From contig JAKLZD010000027.1 of NCBI GenBank assembly GCA_024256245.1, positions 1 to 14,999 on the forward strand: a stretch of 14,999 bases of DNA. Reading direction: 5' to 3'. The notes under the pieces were generated by a model that worked only from the letters and a program-made list of their open reading frames with translations, made no database searches and was not told the origin of the DNA. A program made the translations under genes and the position numbers. How positions within the stretch are numbered: position 1 is the stretch's first letter; each line of letters starts with the position of its first letter. Below are positions 14,467 to 14,999 of the stretch, piece by piece. The DNA comes from Candidatus Methylarchaceae archaeon HK01M. Its GTDB lineage: Archaea > Thermoproteota > Nitrososphaeria > Nitrososphaerales > JACAEJ01.

Positions 14467-14668
14467 AAACAAAGGAAGAAAGGCTAGGGTCTCCTTTATT
14501 TACCTTTTATGGACACTCACGTAGTTTTGAAACTTATTTTCACTATGTGAACTCTTTACTCGATATTCCTGAAAAGATTATAACTGAGATAATGAACAAG
14601 ATGGCTGGAACTCTGTAAATTAACCCAAAAAAATAATTAACAATACATTATCTTCTTGTGGGTTGGAC
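14467..14668. other. Gap between pckG and the thymidylate kinase gene
   Basis: About 200 AT-rich bases with a TATA-like AAAAAAATAATTAAC (about 14627-14641) ahead of the next gene. One frame is open for about 55 codons up to TAA near 14617, but it lacks a credible start codon and is not called. Confidence 0.4.
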
Positions 14669-14999
14669 TTGATTCAGGATAATAAGACTAAAAAGGTCCT
14701 CAAAAAGGGTCTACTTATAGCTATCGAGGGCATAGATGGAGCAGGTAAGACAACAAATGCAGAACTTTTGAGAAACGTCTTGCATAAAGATGGATATTCC
14801 GTGACATTACTTCATGAACCTACAGAAGGGAAATGGGGGAAGAAGATAGCCGAACTTGCCATGAAAGGCCTCGATGATATCAACCCAGAGACCGAGTTTG
14901 AGCTGTTCTGTAAGGATAGAAGGGAGGATGTCGAGAATAACATAAAGCCTGCCTTGAAAAGGAGGGACATTGTTATCATGGATAGATACTATCTTTCAA
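14669..14999 (+). CDS. tmk: Thymidylate kinase (3' end cut off)
   Basis: It phosphorylates dTMP to dTDP with ATP. The visible 110 residues contain the P-loop GIDGAGKTT in the family context IAIEGIDGAGKTT, the HEPTEGKWG segment corresponding to the substrate loop (usually REPT), a helix with FCKDRRED, and the DRYYLS motif (DR plus YLSS in the family). The C-terminal lid is beyond the window. The start is TTG at 14669, about 30 bases after a TATA-like element and without a ribosome binding site, consistent with a nearly leaderless mRNA. A 14-residue lysine-rich tail precedes the first strand. Confidence 0.85.
   Translation, partial: MIQDNKTKKVLKKGLLIAIEGIDGAGKTTNAELLRNVLHKDGYSVTLLHEPTEGKWGKKIAELAMKGLDDINPETEFELFCKDRREDVENNIKPALKRRDIVIMDRYYLS

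Noticed and set aside
14450..14619. Open run of about 55 codons after pckG with protein-like composition
   Set aside because: It begins after a stop in another pckG frame and has no start codon until its last third; chance or an old remnant.
1057..14999. CRISPR arrays, toxin-antitoxin pairs or insertion sequences
   Set aside because: No regularly spaced repeats, no recognisable mobile-element genes, and the ribbon-helix-helix gene has no toxin partner beside it.

Overview
This AT-rich window looks archaeal, most likely from a Thermoproteota/TACK-type lineage such as Bathyarchaeia or a relative; that placement is inference. The evidence is: tRNA genes without an encoded CCA and with introns at unusual sites; TATA boxes about 25 bp ahead of several start codons, some of which look leaderless; Shine-Dalgarno sites built on GAGGTGA; many TTG start codons; preQ0/archaeosine genes; and a GTP-type PEP carboxykinase.

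Layout. 1-1056 (minus) is a truncated SAM methyltransferase that appears to run into a D-Ala-D-Ala-ligase-like domain. 1057-1593 is a long intergenic region ending in an AT-rich promoter. 1594-5048 is a complete phosphate ABC transporter, pstS-pstC-pstA-pstB, with a terminator-like hairpin after pstS. 5208-5654 encodes an ArsC/low-molecular-weight phosphatase homologue. 5802-5903 is tRNA-His(GTG) with two introns. 6199-7194 (minus) holds a 46-residue zinc-finger protein, a small alpha/beta-barrel protein and tRNA-Phe(GAA) with a D-loop insertion. 7284-8230 is a GNAT acetyltransferase facing an unrecognised 171-residue protein; their stop codons share the bases TTAA. 8722-10621 is queC-queE-(short frameshifted ORF)-queD, followed by a ribbon-helix-helix protein with eight cysteines. 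11337-12308 (minus) is an HtpX-type membrane protease, divergent from pckG (12520-14466). The window ends inside a thymidylate kinase gene.

How the genes work together. The pst genes import phosphate across the membrane. QueD, QueE and QueC are consecutive enzymes leading to preQ0, which archaea insert at G15 of tRNA as the precursor of archaeosine; both tRNAs in this window have G15. Most of the rest is core metabolism or housekeeping. I found no CRISPR array, insertion sequence or defence system. The most unusual features are the tRNA introns, a near-identical segment shared by pstC and pstA, two coding regions that appear shifted by one base, the methyltransferase/ligase fusion and several small cysteine-rich proteins.
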